DNA from: Actinomadura spongiicola
GTDB lineage: Bacteria > Actinomycetota > Actinomycetes > Streptosporangiales > Streptosporangiaceae
Assembly: GCF_003432485.1 (NCBI RefSeq)
Contig: NZ_QVNQ01000003.1
Span: 248,001-312,000, forward strand
Direction of reading: 5' to 3'
Length of the DNA stretch: 64,000 bases
Shown here: in pieces, positions 8,454 to 16,685 of the stretch
Layout: each line of letters opens with the position of its first letter
Numbering within the stretch: position 1 is the stretch's first letter
Notes under the pieces: generated by a model
The model's database searches: none
What the model was told of the DNA's origin: nothing
Seen by the model: the letters and a program-made list of their open reading frames with translations, nothing else
Made by a program: the position numbers and the translations under genes

Positions 8454-9578
8454 TCAGTGCGGGTCGCCGTGGATCCGGCCGGTGGTGTCGGTGAGCGGTC
8501 GCCCCGAGCCGCCCCAGCGGAGCTGAACCAGCTCCGCCGCGATCGACACCGCGGTCTCCTCCGGGGTGCGGGCGCCGAGGTCCAGGCCGATGGGCGAGCG
8601 CAGCCGCCGGAGTTCCGCGTCGGTCAGGCCCGCCTCCCGGAGGCGGGCGAGCCGGTCGTCGTGGGTGCGGCGCGACCCCATCGCGCCGACGTAGCCGGCG
8701 CGGGTCCGCAACGCGACCTCCAGCAGCGGCACGTCGAACTTCGGGTCATGGGTGAGGACGCAGATCGCCGTCCGCTCGTCCACGGCACCGGCCGTCTCCC
8801 GCAGGTACTTGTGCGGCCACTTCACCACGACCTCGTCGGCGTCGGGGAACCGTTTGGGCGTCGCGAACACGGGCCGCGCGTCGCACACCGTCACGTGGTA
8901 GCCGAGGAACGTTCCGACGCGGGCGACGGCGGCGGCGAAGTCGATCGCGCCGAACACCAGCAGGCGCGGCGGCGGCGCGAACGCGTGCACGAACACGGTC
9001 AGCTCGTCCAGGCGCCGTTCGCCCTCCCTGCCGTAGTGGCGCTGCCCGGTGAGGCCCTGCGCGAGCATGCCTCGCGCGTCGTCGTCGACGGCGGCGTCGA
9101 GGCGGGCGGCGTAGGCGGCGCCGGGCGCCAGCGACCCGGAGGCTCGGTCGCCCCACACCACACGGCGGGCGCCGACCTTCCCCGGCCCCGCGACGACGGT
9201 GGCGACGGCGACCGGTTCGCGGGCCTCGATCGACGCGACGACGTCGGCGAACTCCGGGAACGTCGCGGGACCGACCGGCTCCACCAGCACGTCGAGGATC
9301 CCGCCGCAGGTCAGCCCGACGGCGAACGCGTCGTCATCGCTCACCCCGTACCGCTGGACGACCGGTTGACCGGTCTCCATCACCGACCGCGCCAGCTCGT
9401 ACACGGCGCCCTCGACACAGCCGCCGGACACGCTGCCCGCCACCTCCCCGTCCGGGGACACCGCCATCGCGGCGCCGGGCGGGCGCGGCGCGCTGCGGAA
9501 GGTGTTGACGACGGTCGCGAGCCCGAACGTCTCCCCCGACGCGTACCAGCCGGTGATGTCGCCGAGCACGTCACGCAT
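8454..9578 (-). CDS. xdhC: XdhC/CoxI family molybdoenzyme maturation factor
   Basis: A 374-residue protein from the ATG at 9578, preceded by GGGAGGGG inside the upstream gene. The N-terminal XdhC/CoxI domain has SVSGGCVEGAVYELA and GLTCGGILDVLVEP; the C-terminal Rossmann domain has PRLLVFGAIDFAAAVA, VCVLTHDPKFD-like sequence and the family's YVGAMGSRRTHDDRLARL. XdhC proteins bind molybdenum cofactor and help sulfurate and insert it into xanthine dehydrogenase or related enzymes. The start overlaps the coxE stop by eight bases. An alternative upstream start at 9791 lies wholly within coxE and is unlikely. Confidence 0.9.
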   Translation of the reverse strand: MRDVLGDITGWYASGETFGLATVVNTFRSAPRPPGAAMAVSPDGEVAGSVSGGCVEGAVYELARSVMETGQPVVQRYGVSDDDAFAVGLTCGGILDVLVEPVGPATFPEFADVVASIEAREPVAVATVVAGPGKVGARRVVWGDRASGSLAPGAAYAARLDAAVDDDARGMLAQGLTGQRHYGREGERRLDELTVFVHAFAPPPRLLVFGAIDFAAAVARVGTFLGYHVTVCDARPVFATPKRFPDADEVVVKWPHKYLRETAGAVDERTAICVLTHDPKFDVPLLEVALRTRAGYVGAMGSRRTHDDRLARLREAGLTDAELRRLRSPIGLDLGARTPEETAVSIAAELVQLRWGGSGRPLTDTTGRIHGDPH

Positions 9579-10668
9579 GTGCGGTTCCCCTCCCGATGAG
9601 ACGGGCCAGTTCCTCCAGTGCCCCGAGGCTGTGCCCGGACGTGAAGTCGTCCACGTGCGGCAGCGCCGCCGCCATCCCGGCCGTGAGCGGCTCGTACCCG
9701 GGGCGGGCCTTGTGCGGGTTGGCCCACACGACCCGGTGCGCGAGCCGGTGCAGCCGCGCCATCTGCTCGCCGAGCAGCGCAGCGTCACCACGCTCCCACC
9801 CGTCCGACGCGATCACCACGATCGCGCCACGGGCGAGGCCGCGCCGCCCGAACCGGTCGAGGAACTCCTTCAGCTCCTCACCGAGCCGGGTGCCGCCGCT
9901 CCAGTCGGGGATGGCGGCGGACGCCGTGGCCATCGCCGTGTCCGGGTCGCGGTGCCGCAGCTCCCGGGTGAGCCGGGTCAGCCGCGTCCCGGCGCTGAAC
10001 ACCTCGACGTTTCGTCCACCGGAACGCGTGGCGGCGTGCGCGAACCGCAACAGGGCGTCGGCGTACGGGCTCATCGACCCGCTGACGTCCACGATCATCA
10101 CGACACGCCGCGGACGGCTTCGCGGCGTCCGATGCCGAAGCAGCGCCGTCTCACCGCCACGCCGCAACGTCTCCCGAACGGTCCGCGCCGGATCGAGCCG
10201 GCCCGTGGACGCAGGCGCGAACCTGCGGGACCTGCGCCGCTCCGCCCCCGCGTCCAGCACCGCGATGAGCCGAGCGACCTCGGCACGCTCCGCCTCGGTC
10301 AGCCGAGCCACATCACGATCACGAAGCACCTCGACCGCACTGGCGGAACCCGCCCGCACCTCCCCCGCCCGCCCCTCACCACCCTCCGCACCTGGCACCG
10401 CCACCCGCCGAACGACCACCGGCCGCGCACCCGGCCGGACGGTCGCGCCGGAGAAGTACGCGGCGAAGCACCGGTCATAGCGGGCAAGGTCGTCGGGGTC
10501 GGCGCAAAGCGTCAGGCGCCCGGCCCAGTACACCTCGGACGGGTCGAGGACGTCGAGATGGTCGAGCGCCACCAGCATCGCCTGGACCCGCTCCGGGTCG
10601 GCGGCGCCGCCCGCCGCGCGGACCGTCCGCGCGAACCCGACCATGATCTCGACGATGTCCCGCTCCAT
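9571..10668 (-). CDS. coxE: CoxE-like von Willebrand factor A domain protein
   Basis: A 365-residue protein from the ATG at 10668 (MERDIVEIMVGFART), one base after the MoxR stop. The VWA domain is at the C-terminal half, with a MIDAS motif DVSGSMS at about 194-200 and a downstream conserved threonine and aspartate (SGGTRLGEELKEFL, IVVIASDGWERGD). CoxE pairs with the AAA ATPase CoxD in maturing the Cu/Mo or Mo active site of CO-dehydrogenase-type hydroxylases. The operon order coxD-coxE-xdhC-mocA on the minus strand supports this role. Confidence 0.88.
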   Translation of the reverse strand: MERDIVEIMVGFARTVRAAGGAADPERVQAMLVALDHLDVLDPSEVYWAGRLTLCADPDDLARYDRCFAAYFSGATVRPGARPVVVRRVAVPGAEGGEGRAGEVRAGSASAVEVLRDRDVARLTEAERAEVARLIAVLDAGAERRRSRRFAPASTGRLDPARTVRETLRRGGETALLRHRTPRSRPRRVVMIVDVSGSMSPYADALLRFAHAATRSGGRNVEVFSAGTRLTRLTRELRHRDPDTAMATASAAIPDWSGGTRLGEELKEFLDRFGRRGLARGAIVVIASDGWERGDAALLGEQMARLHRLAHRVVWANPHKARPGYEPLTAGMAAALPHVDDFTSGHSLGALEELARLIGRGTAHA

Positions 10669-10669
10669 C

Positions 10670-11554
10670 TCACCCCCCGTCGAGGAGGGCGTCGAGGCCG
10701 CCGCCGAGCACACGCTGCTGGTCCTCGCGGTATTTCAGGACGGCGCCGAGCGTCACCGCGGCCGTGTCCGGGTCAAGATCGCGCACGCCGAGCGCGACGA
10801 GCGCCTCCGTCCAGTCGAGGGTCTCGGCCACGCCCGGCGGCTTCAACAGATCGGCCGCCCGCATCCGCTCCGCCGCCCGCGCGACCTGCCCGGCGAGCCG
10901 CTCCGCCGCGTCGGGCAAACGCCGCCTGATGATCGCGACCTCCCGCTCGAACGACGGATGCTCCAGCCAGTGATACAGACACCGCCGCTTCAACGCGTCA
11001 TGGACCTCACGCGTACGGTTCGACGTGACCACGACGACCGGCGGCCGCTCCGCCCGAATCGTCCCCAACTCAGGGACGGTGATGGTGAAGTCACTGAGCA
11101 CCTCAAGCAGAAAAGCCTCGAACTCATCATCGGCACGGTCGAGCTCGTCCACCAGCAGAACACTTAGCGACGTCTCCAAGGCTCTCAACAACGGTCGAGC
11201 CAACAGAAACCGCCGATCGTACAGCTCCCCCTCCAACCGCTCCACGTCACCGACCCCCGCAGCCTCGGCGGCACGCAGATGCAGCAACTGCCGAGGAAAG
11301 TCCCAGTCATAGAGCGCCTGGGAGGCGTCGAGCCCCTCATAACACTGAAGCCGGATCAACGGCGCCCCAAGCCCCCGCGCAAGAGTCTTGGCCAGCTCGG
11401 TCTTCCCGACCCCGGCCTCACCCTCCAGAAACAACGGCCGCCCCATGCGCAACGCGAGAAAACACGCCGTCGCCAGCCCCTCGTCACACAGATAGGCATG
11501 TCGATCAAGCAGCCCCGCAAGCTCCACGGGCGATCCCACCAGGTCCACGGTCAT
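10670..11554 (-). CDS. coxD: MoxR/CoxD-family AAA+ ATPase
   Basis: A 294-residue protein from the ATG at 11554 (MTVDLVGSPVELAG). The Walker A GEAGVGKT is at 45-52 and Walker B LLVDELDR at 134-140, followed by the MoxR sensor-1 TSNRTREVHDALKRRC. MoxR-type ATPases act as chaperones for metallo-enzymes; CoxD unfolds or remodels the Mo-hydroxylase for metal insertion. It is the first gene of a four-gene maturation operon on the minus strand. An in-frame start at 11572 is also possible. The divergent SBP56 gene begins 213 bases away. Confidence 0.9.
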   Translation of the reverse strand: MTVDLVGSPVELAGLLDRHAYLCDEGLATACFLALRMGRPLFLEGEAGVGKTELAKTLARGLGAPLIRLQCYEGLDASQALYDWDFPRQLLHLRAAEAAGVGDVERLEGELYDRRFLLARPLLRALETSLSVLLVDELDRADDEFEAFLLEVLSDFTITVPELGTIRAERPPVVVVTSNRTREVHDALKRRCLYHWLEHPSFEREVAIIRRRLPDAAERLAGQVARAAERMRAADLLKPPGVAETLDWTEALVALGVRDLDPDTAAVTLGAVLKYREDQQRVLGGGLDALLDGG

Positions 11555-11609
11555 CCCCACCGCCCCCCACACCCTCAGGCTACTCAGCAGGGCGGTCCGT
11601 GCACACGGC

Positions 11610-11660
11610 GAAATTTTCTATGGTAAATAGGTAGGGATAGTTGTATTTATGCAGCGGCAT
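11610..11660. promoter_or_regulatory. AT-rich dyad between coxD and the SBP56 gene
   Basis: About 40 bases here are strikingly AT-rich against a GC-rich background. They contain an inverted repeat TAAATA (11624-11629), 14 bases, then TATTTA (11644-11649). It lies in the divergent intergenic region, roughly 120 bases before the SBP56 start. A promoter plus operator is the natural reading; no known regulator box was recognised. Confidence 0.4.
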
Positions 11661-11767
11661 TGGCCTTGCCAGCCGGTGACAGGCCCCTGTACATCGCGGG
11701 ACAACGCGCCCGCCCGGCTGGACGCTGGCCATGTCGCGGAACCGGTCACGTGCCCGAGAGGACCCCC

Positions 11768-13168
11768 ATGGCGCTCTGGAAACCAGACCCGACGTTCTAC
11801 GCCTCCCCGCGCGACGCCGCCTCCGCGCCTCCCGAGAAGCTCGCCTACGTGGCCGCGTTCGACCGCGCCGCCGAGAAGCCGGACGCCATCGCCGTCCTGG
11901 ACGTCGATCCGGACTCCGGCTCCTACGGCACCGTCGTCGGCTGGACCGACCTGCCCTACCTCGGCGACGAGTTGCACCACTTCGGATGGAACGCGTGCAG
12001 CAGCGCCCTGTGCCCGGGGTCCCCGCACCCGCATGTGGAACGCCGCTACCTGATCGTTCCGGGGCTGCGGTCGTCTCGCGTGTACGTCATCGACACCAAG
12101 GACGACCCGACCGCACCGAAGATCGTGAAGGTGGTCGAGCCGGACGAGCTGGCCAAGCGGGCCGGGTATTCGCGTCCGCACACCGTCCACTGCGGGCCCG
12201 AGGGGTTGTACCTGACGGCGCTCGGCGGGGCGAACGGCGAGGACGGCCCTGGCGGCATCGCGTTGCTCGACCACACCTCGTTCGACGTGCTCGGACGCTG
12301 GGAGGTCGAACGCGGCCCCCAGTACCTCGCCTACGACGCGTGGTGGCACATCGCGCACGACGTGCTCGTCACGTCCGAGTGGGGCACACCGTCCATGGTG
12401 GAGGACGGCGTCGTCGGCGAACTCCTGCTGGGCCGCGAGTACGGGCACGCGCTGAACTTCTTCGACCTCCGCAAACGCAAACACATTCAGACGGTCGACC
12501 TCGGTGACGAACACCAGATGGTCCTGGAGTTGCGTCCCGCCCACGACCCGACGAAGCTGTACGGGTTCGCGGGCGTGGTCGTGAACGTGGAGGACCTGTC
12601 GGCGTCCGTCTGGCTCTGGCACCGCGACGGCGACTCCTGGGCGGCCCGGAAGGTCATCACCGTCCCCGCCGAGCCCGCCGACGCGGCGTCCCTCCCACCG
12701 GTCATCGCGCCCTTCGGTGCGGTGCCGCCGCTGATCACCGATATCGACCTGTCGGTGGACGACAAGTGGCTGTACGTGTCGTGCTGGGGCACCGGAGAAC
12801 TGAAGCGCTACGACGTCAGCGACCCGTTCAACCCGGTCGAGGCGGGCTCGGTGCGCATCGGCGGCATCGTCCACCGGACACCGCACCCCGCCGCCCCGGA
12901 TCTGCCCCTCGCGGGCGGCCCGCAGATGGTGGAGGTCAGCCGGGACGGCGAACGCGTCTACGTCACCAACTCCCTGTACGGCTCCTGGGACGACCAGTTC
13001 TTCCCCGACGGCGTAGGCGCGTGGATGGCCAAACTCGACTCCACGCCCGACAAGTTCACGTTCGACGAGCGCTTCTTTCCCCACGGTGACGCGTTCCGCG
13101 GCCTGCGCCCGCACCAGACGCGCCTCCAGGGCGGCGACGCCTCCTCGGACTCGTACTGCTATCCGTGA
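11768..13168 (+). CDS. Selenium-binding protein 56 family / methanethiol oxidase-like
   Basis: A 466-residue protein, matching SBP56 family length, from the ATG at 11768 (GAGAGGA upstream). Conserved features include the HHFGWNACSSALC segment (His70-71, Cys77 and Cys82), HPHVERRYLIVPGLRSSRVYV, HTVHCGPEG, GDEHQMVLELRPAHDP, TDIDLSVDDKWLYVSCWGTGE and the C-terminal LRPHQTRLQGGDASSD. Bacterial and human members oxidise methanethiol to hydrogen sulfide, formaldehyde and hydrogen peroxide using copper bound by histidines. The fold is a beta-propeller and the protein should be cytoplasmic, as no signal peptide is seen. Its stop overlaps the start of a membrane protein (GTGA at 13165), so the two are coupled. 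Substrate is by homology. Confidence 0.9.
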   Translation: MALWKPDPTFYASPRDAASAPPEKLAYVAAFDRAAEKPDAIAVLDVDPDSGSYGTVVGWTDLPYLGDELHHFGWNACSSALCPGSPHPHVERRYLIVPGLRSSRVYVIDTKDDPTAPKIVKVVEPDELAKRAGYSRPHTVHCGPEGLYLTALGGANGEDGPGGIALLDHTSFDVLGRWEVERGPQYLAYDAWWHIAHDVLVTSEWGTPSMVEDGVVGELLLGREYGHALNFFDLRKRKHIQTVDLGDEHQMVLELRPAHDPTKLYGFAGVVVNVEDLSASVWLWHRDGDSWAARKVITVPAEPADAASLPPVIAPFGAVPPLITDIDLSVDDKWLYVSCWGTGELKRYDVSDPFNPVEAGSVRIGGIVHRTPHPAAPDLPLAGGPQMVEVSRDGERVYVTNSLYGSWDDQFFPDGVGAWMAKLDSTPDKFTFDERFFPHGDAFRGLRPHQTRLQGGDASSDSYCYP

Positions 13169-13803
13169 ACGACGGTTCGCTGGCCGCGCTCGTCGCGCTC
13201 GGCGCGTTCCACGGCGTCAACCCCGCCATGGGCTGGTTGTTCGCCGTGGCGCGCGGCCTCCAGGAGCGCAGCCGTGCCCTCGTGCTGCAGTCGCTCCCGG
13301 CCATCGCGGCGGGTCACGCCGCGTCGGTCGGCGTGGTCGCGATCCTCATCACGCTCACCCGCTCCGTCGTCGCGACGCGGGCCGTCGCGGTCGGCGGCGG
13401 CGTGGTGCTCGTCGGTTTCGGGTTGTGGCGACTGCTGTCCCGGCGCCATTTCCGCTGGGTCGGAATGCGGCTCTCACTGCGACAGCTCGCCGGATGGTCG
13501 TTCCTGATGTCGTCGGCACACGGCGCGGGCCTGATGCTGCTCCCGGTGCTGACCTCATCAGGAGCGGCCCCGGCGGGCCACGACCACGGCTTGGCGTCGG
13601 CGTCGGGCAGCGCGCTCTCCACCGGCGTGTTCGTCACGGCCGTCCACACCCTGGCGATGTTCGCGGTCGCGGGCGCCATCGCCGTCGCCGTCTACGAGAT
13701 CGTCGGCCTGACCATCCTGCGCCGCGCCTGGTTCGACCTCGACCGCCTCTGGGCCACCGCCCTCATCACCGCAGGCACCATCACCCTCGTCACCGCCCTC
13801 TAG
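13165..13803 (+). CDS. Small polytopic membrane protein coupled to SBP56; histidine-rich helices
   Basis: A 212-residue hydrophobic protein with about six membrane segments. Histidines recur with small residues at helix positions: GAFHGVNPAMGWL near the N-terminus, AIAAGHAASVG, LMSSAHGAGLMLLPVL and TAVHTLAMFAVAG, plus a loop GHDHGLA. The HGxNP and GHA patterns recall metal or small-solute transporters of the NicO/RcnA and related superfamilies, but I cannot name a family. The GTG start overlaps the SBP56 stop by four bases, so it is probably made with the methanethiol oxidase. It may supply copper or move a sulfur compound (inference). Confidence 0.78.
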   Translation: MNDGSLAALVALGAFHGVNPAMGWLFAVARGLQERSRALVLQSLPAIAAGHAASVGVVAILITLTRSVVATRAVAVGGGVVLVGFGLWRLLSRRHFRWVGMRLSLRQLAGWSFLMSSAHGAGLMLLPVLTSSGAAPAGHDHGLASASGSALSTGVFVTAVHTLAMFAVAGAIAVAVYEIVGLTILRRAWFDLDRLWATALITAGTITLVTAL

Positions 13804-13817
13804 CCGGTGCTCCCGGC

Positions 13818-14438
13818 CTACCGACGCCTACCGACGGCGGTGAGATCGATCTCGATGTCGAAAGGCACCGTGAGCTTGAGCTGATCATGATGAATACCGG
13901 TCGCGACGTACGCGCCCATGGGCGGGTCAAGCTCATACGAGTAGACGACCGTCCGGTCGTCCTCAAGTTCCACCCGCCAGAAGTGTTTGATCCCGGCGGC
14001 CGCGTACCGGCGGGGCTTCGTTTCCCGGTCGAACTCCTCGGAACTCGGTGAGACGGCTTCGACCGCCAGAACGACGTCTTCCGCCAGGAAATAGGTGCGC
14101 CGCGGATCGAGGAACTCCGCCCTGACCACCGACACATCAGGCTCGGGAACCTGACGCTTGGCCAACTTGACCGACATCTCCCGAACGGCTCGCATCTCCG
14201 GGGGCGCCTGGCGGTCCAACTCGGTGCGGAGCAAGTCCAGCACCCAGTCGTGCCAGAGTCTCTGCGGGCTCACGAAGACCAGGCTCCCGTCGATCAACTC
14301 GGTATGCCGGGGCAGACCGCGCATACGCAGGAAGTCGTCGGCGGTGAATCCATCCGGCGGGGGGAACACCCAGTCTGGCAGCGATCCAGAGTCCATGTGG
14401 CTACTTTCGGCGTACGCCTCGACACTCTGAGCGCTCAT
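13818..14438 (-). CDS. Uma2-family (DUF820) PD-(D/E)XK endonuclease, copy A
   Basis: A 206-residue protein from the ATG at 14438 (MSAQSVEAYAESS). The PD-(D/E)XK elements of the Uma2 family are present: the Asp in VPEPDVSVV, the Glu in LAVEAVSPSS, and the Lys in ETKPRRYAAAGIKHFW. Such proteins are abundant in cyanobacteria and actinobacteria; their biological role is unclear. It is about 60-65 percent identical by eye to copy B at 14685-15311, in the same orientation. GC content is lower than in the neighbours. The convergent membrane-protein gene ends 15 bases away. Confidence 0.85.
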   Translation of the reverse strand: MSAQSVEAYAESSHMDSGSLPDWVFPPPDGFTADDFLRMRGLPRHTELIDGSLVFVSPQRLWHDWVLDLLRTELDRQAPPEMRAVREMSVKLAKRQVPEPDVSVVRAEFLDPRRTYFLAEDVVLAVEAVSPSSEEFDRETKPRRYAAAGIKHFWRVELEDDRTVVYSYELDPPMGAYVATGIHHDQLKLTVPFDIEIDLTAVGRRR

Positions 14439-14524
14439 GGACACACTGTCGCACACGAACGCTATCCCGGTCCTGACAACAGTCCAGAACCAGTCTAGAA
14501 CCGAGGCAGGAAACAAGGACGGTC

Positions 14525-14677
14525 GGTCAGGTGGGGTCGGGGGTTTCGCCTCGGGTGTGGAGGAGGGACTGGAGTTCGGCGAGTTGGCGGGCGGCGAGGG
14601 TCTTCTCGGCGCCGTTGATGCCCATGGCGCCGATGGACGTGCCGTCCGCCAGGTCGAGGGTGGGCCAGGGCTCGCCG
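14525..14677 (-). pseudogene. Truncated duplicate of the 3' end of the PH-like membrane protein gene
   Basis: These 153 bases match 15369-15521 with only four substitutions (about 97 percent). Read on the minus strand they encode the last 48 or so residues of the PH-like protein (from GEPWPTLDLADG to TRGETPDPT and stop), without a start or the membrane part. The piece sits between the two uma2 copies exactly as the intact gene sits before copy B, so it is the scar of a tandem duplication of the unit uma2 plus PH gene 3' end. Confidence 0.9.
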
Positions 14678-14684
14678 GGTGGTC

Positions 14685-15311
14685 CTATCGGCGCTTGGTG
14701 ACCGCGGTGAGGTCGATCTCGATGGGGAACGGACCCGACATGTTGAGGTAGTCGTGGTGAATGCCCGTCAGGACGTAACCGTCGTGGGCAGGATCGATCT
14801 GGTAGGCGTAGACGATGGTCTGACCCTCGTTCTCCTCAACGCGCCAGTAGTACTTGATACCGGCCTCCCGGTACCTGCGCGGTTTCACCTCCCGATCGCG
14901 GATCTCCGAATCAGGGGAGACCGCTTCGATCACGAGGACGACTTCTTCCGGGAGGTAGTAGGTCGACGGCTCGTCTCGCTCGTATGACTCCGCCGAGACG
15001 ACCAGCACGTCCGGCTCGGGCGCGTGTCGATCGGAGAGCCTGACGGTCATCTCGCGATCTGCGCACAGATGCTCGGGTGCCTGCCGGTTGAGTTCTGTCC
15101 GCAGCAGGTCGATCACACGAACGTGCCACTTGCGCTGCGGACTCACGAAGACCAGGCTCCCGTCGATCAGCTCCGTATGCCGGGGCAGACCACGCATGCG
15201 GAAGAAGTCGTCGGCGGTGAAGCCACCCGGCGGGGGGGTCACCCAGTCTGGCAGCGGCTCAAGATCCATGTAGCCACTTTCGGCGATCGACTCGATACTC
15301 TGAGCGGTCAT
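14685..15311 (-). CDS. Uma2-family (DUF820) PD-(D/E)XK endonuclease, copy B
   Basis: A 208-residue protein from the ATG at 15311 (MTAQSIESIAESGYMD). It shares with copy A the segments GFTADDF, RMRGLPRHTELIDGSLVFVS and GIHHD, and the active-site pattern: Asp in APEPDVLVV, Glu in LVIEAVSPDS, Lys in EVKPRRYREAGIKYYW. Both copies keep all catalytic residues, so neither looks dead. The PH-like gene ends 60 bases upstream of its start. Function in the cell is unknown. Confidence 0.85.
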   Translation of the reverse strand: MTAQSIESIAESGYMDLEPLPDWVTPPPGGFTADDFFRMRGLPRHTELIDGSLVFVSPQRKWHVRVIDLLRTELNRQAPEHLCADREMTVRLSDRHAPEPDVLVVSAESYERDEPSTYYLPEEVVLVIEAVSPDSEIRDREVKPRRYREAGIKYYWRVEENEGQTIVYAYQIDPAHDGYVLTGIHHDYLNMSGPFPIEIDLTAVTKRR

Positions 15312-15368
15312 ACGGACCACCTTCGCACACGACGGCGCTCTGGTCCTGTCAACAGCCTAAGACAGGAT

Positions 15369-15521
15369 GGTCAGGTGGGGTCCGGGGCTTCGCCTCGGGT
15401 GTGGAGGAGGGATTGGAGTTCGGCGAGTTGGCGGGCGGCGAGGGTCTTCTCGGCGCCGTTGATGCCCATGGCGCCGATGGACGTGCCGTCCGCCAGGTCG
15501 AGGGTGGGCCAGGGTTCGCCG
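15369..15521. repeat. 153-bp direct repeat, intact-gene copy (partner 14525-14677)
   Basis: Direct repeat, unit distance 844 bp, four mismatches. This copy is the 3' end of the intact PH-like gene; the partner is a gene fragment. The repeat bounds one uma2 gene and would allow deletion or amplification by homologous recombination. Confidence 0.92.
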
Positions 15522-15817
15522 ACCGACATGGTGACGTCGACGACCTCGGGCCATTCGAGGCGGCGGGTGCGGAAGGCGTTGACGACCGTGAGGCCGGAGT
15601 CGTCGGCGGCGACGCGGCAGCGGGCCAGCATGTGCAGGATCCAGGCGACGAACGCGCCGAAGGCGATCATGAGGACGCGGTCGAACGTCTTGAACTGGGG
15701 CGCCACCACCACGGCGAGCACGATCAGGCCGAGCATGATCACGCCCGCCGTGAGGTAGGCGACGAGCCGGGTGGTGCGGGGACGCCACACGGTCGGGAGC
15801 GCCGGTGGCTCAGTCAA
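15371..15817 (-). CDS. Small membrane protein with PH-like (bPH2) domain
   Basis: About 148 residues. Two adjacent membrane helices (RLVAYLTAGVIMLGLIVLAVV and VLMIAFGAFVAWILHML) are followed by a small beta-rich domain (GLTVVNAFRTRRLEWPEVVDV), as in actinobacterial PH-domain membrane proteins often found after hisG. The start is uncertain. I favour a TTG at 15817, which overlaps the hisG stop, because the family usually begins just before the PALPxxWRP segment; a GTG at 15856 is the furthest upstream option. Its last 153 bases are duplicated at 14525-14677. Confidence 0.75.
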   Translation of the reverse strand: MTEPPALPTVWRPRTTRLVAYLTAGVIMLGLIVLAVVVAPQFKTFDRVLMIAFGAFVAWILHMLARCRVAADDSGLTVVNAFRTRRLEWPEVVDVTMSVGEPWPTLDLADGTSIGAMGINGAEKTLAARQLAELQSLLHTRGEAPDPT

Positions 15818-16685
15818 CGATCTTCGAGATGGGTATTTCGAGGATGTCGTGGGCACCGGCGGCCTTCAGCGCCGGTATCAGCGTGTTGACGCCGCGTTTG
15901 GCGACCACCGACTCCACGGCGCTGGACTCTCCGCCCGCCAGCGACGTCACGGTCGGGGACGACATCGACGGCATGATGTCGAGGACGTTCTGCAGGTCGC
16001 GCTGCGCGACGTTCAGCTTGAGCAGGACGTTGCCGCGCGCCTGGATCGCGCCCTGGAGGAGGAGGGAGATGTCCTCCATCGCGGCGCGTTTCTCGGCGTC
16101 CTCGTAGGCGTCGCGGTTGGCGACGAGTTCGGTGTAGCTGGTCAGGAGCGTGTCGAGGATGCGGAGGCCGTTCTTGCGGAGCGACGAGCCGGTCTCGGTG
16201 AGGTCGACGATCGCGTCCACGATGTCGGGCACCTTCGCCTCGGTCGCGCCGTAGGACGGGACGACCGTGGCCTTGACGCCGTGCCGTTCGAGGAACCGCT
16301 TGGTCATGGCCGGGAACTCGGTGGAGATCCGGACGCCCTCCGGCAGGTCGGACACCTTCTGCCAGGGCGCCCCGTCCGGCACCGCCATGATCACGCGGAC
16401 GGGGTTGGAGGTCGCCTTGGAGTACTTCAGCTCACCGAGGCTGACCACGTCGGCGTCGGTCTCAGTGATCCAGTCGCGGCCGGTGATGCCGAGGTCGAAC
16501 AGGCCCTGTTCGAGGTAGGTCGGGATCTCCTGCGGGCGCAGGACCCGGACCCGCTCGATGCGGGGGTCGTCGATGGACGCGCGATAGTCGCGGTCCGACG
16601 TGCGCTGGACGGTGAGGTCGGCGGCGTCGAACAGCTGCATGGTCGCCTTTTCGAGCGACCCCTTGGGCAGGACGAGTGACAGCAC
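15810..16685 (-). CDS. hisG: ATP phosphoribosyltransferase, long form
   Basis: First enzyme of histidine synthesis, joining ATP and PRPP. At 291 residues it is the long HisG form with its own C-terminal regulatory domain (from about residue 215), so no HisZ is needed. Motifs include LVLPKGSLEKAT at the start, LFDLGITGRDWI, and the PRPP loop IVDAIVDLTETGSSLRKNGL. The phosphoribosyl-ATP pyrophosphohydrolase gene hisE, which in my recollection of Streptomyces lies directly upstream, is absent: only 88 bases separate it from ribH, holding a small GGGGA/TCCCC hairpin near 16754-16767. Confidence 0.95.
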   Translation of the reverse strand: MLSLVLPKGSLEKATMQLFDAADLTVQRTSDRDYRASIDDPRIERVRVLRPQEIPTYLEQGLFDLGITGRDWITETDADVVSLGELKYSKATSNPVRVIMAVPDGAPWQKVSDLPEGVRISTEFPAMTKRFLERHGVKATVVPSYGATEAKVPDIVDAIVDLTETGSSLRKNGLRILDTLLTSYTELVANRDAYEDAEKRAAMEDISLLLQGAIQARGNVLLKLNVAQRDLQNVLDIMPSMSSPTVTSLAGGESSAVESVVAKRGVNTLIPALKAAGAHDILEIPISKIVD

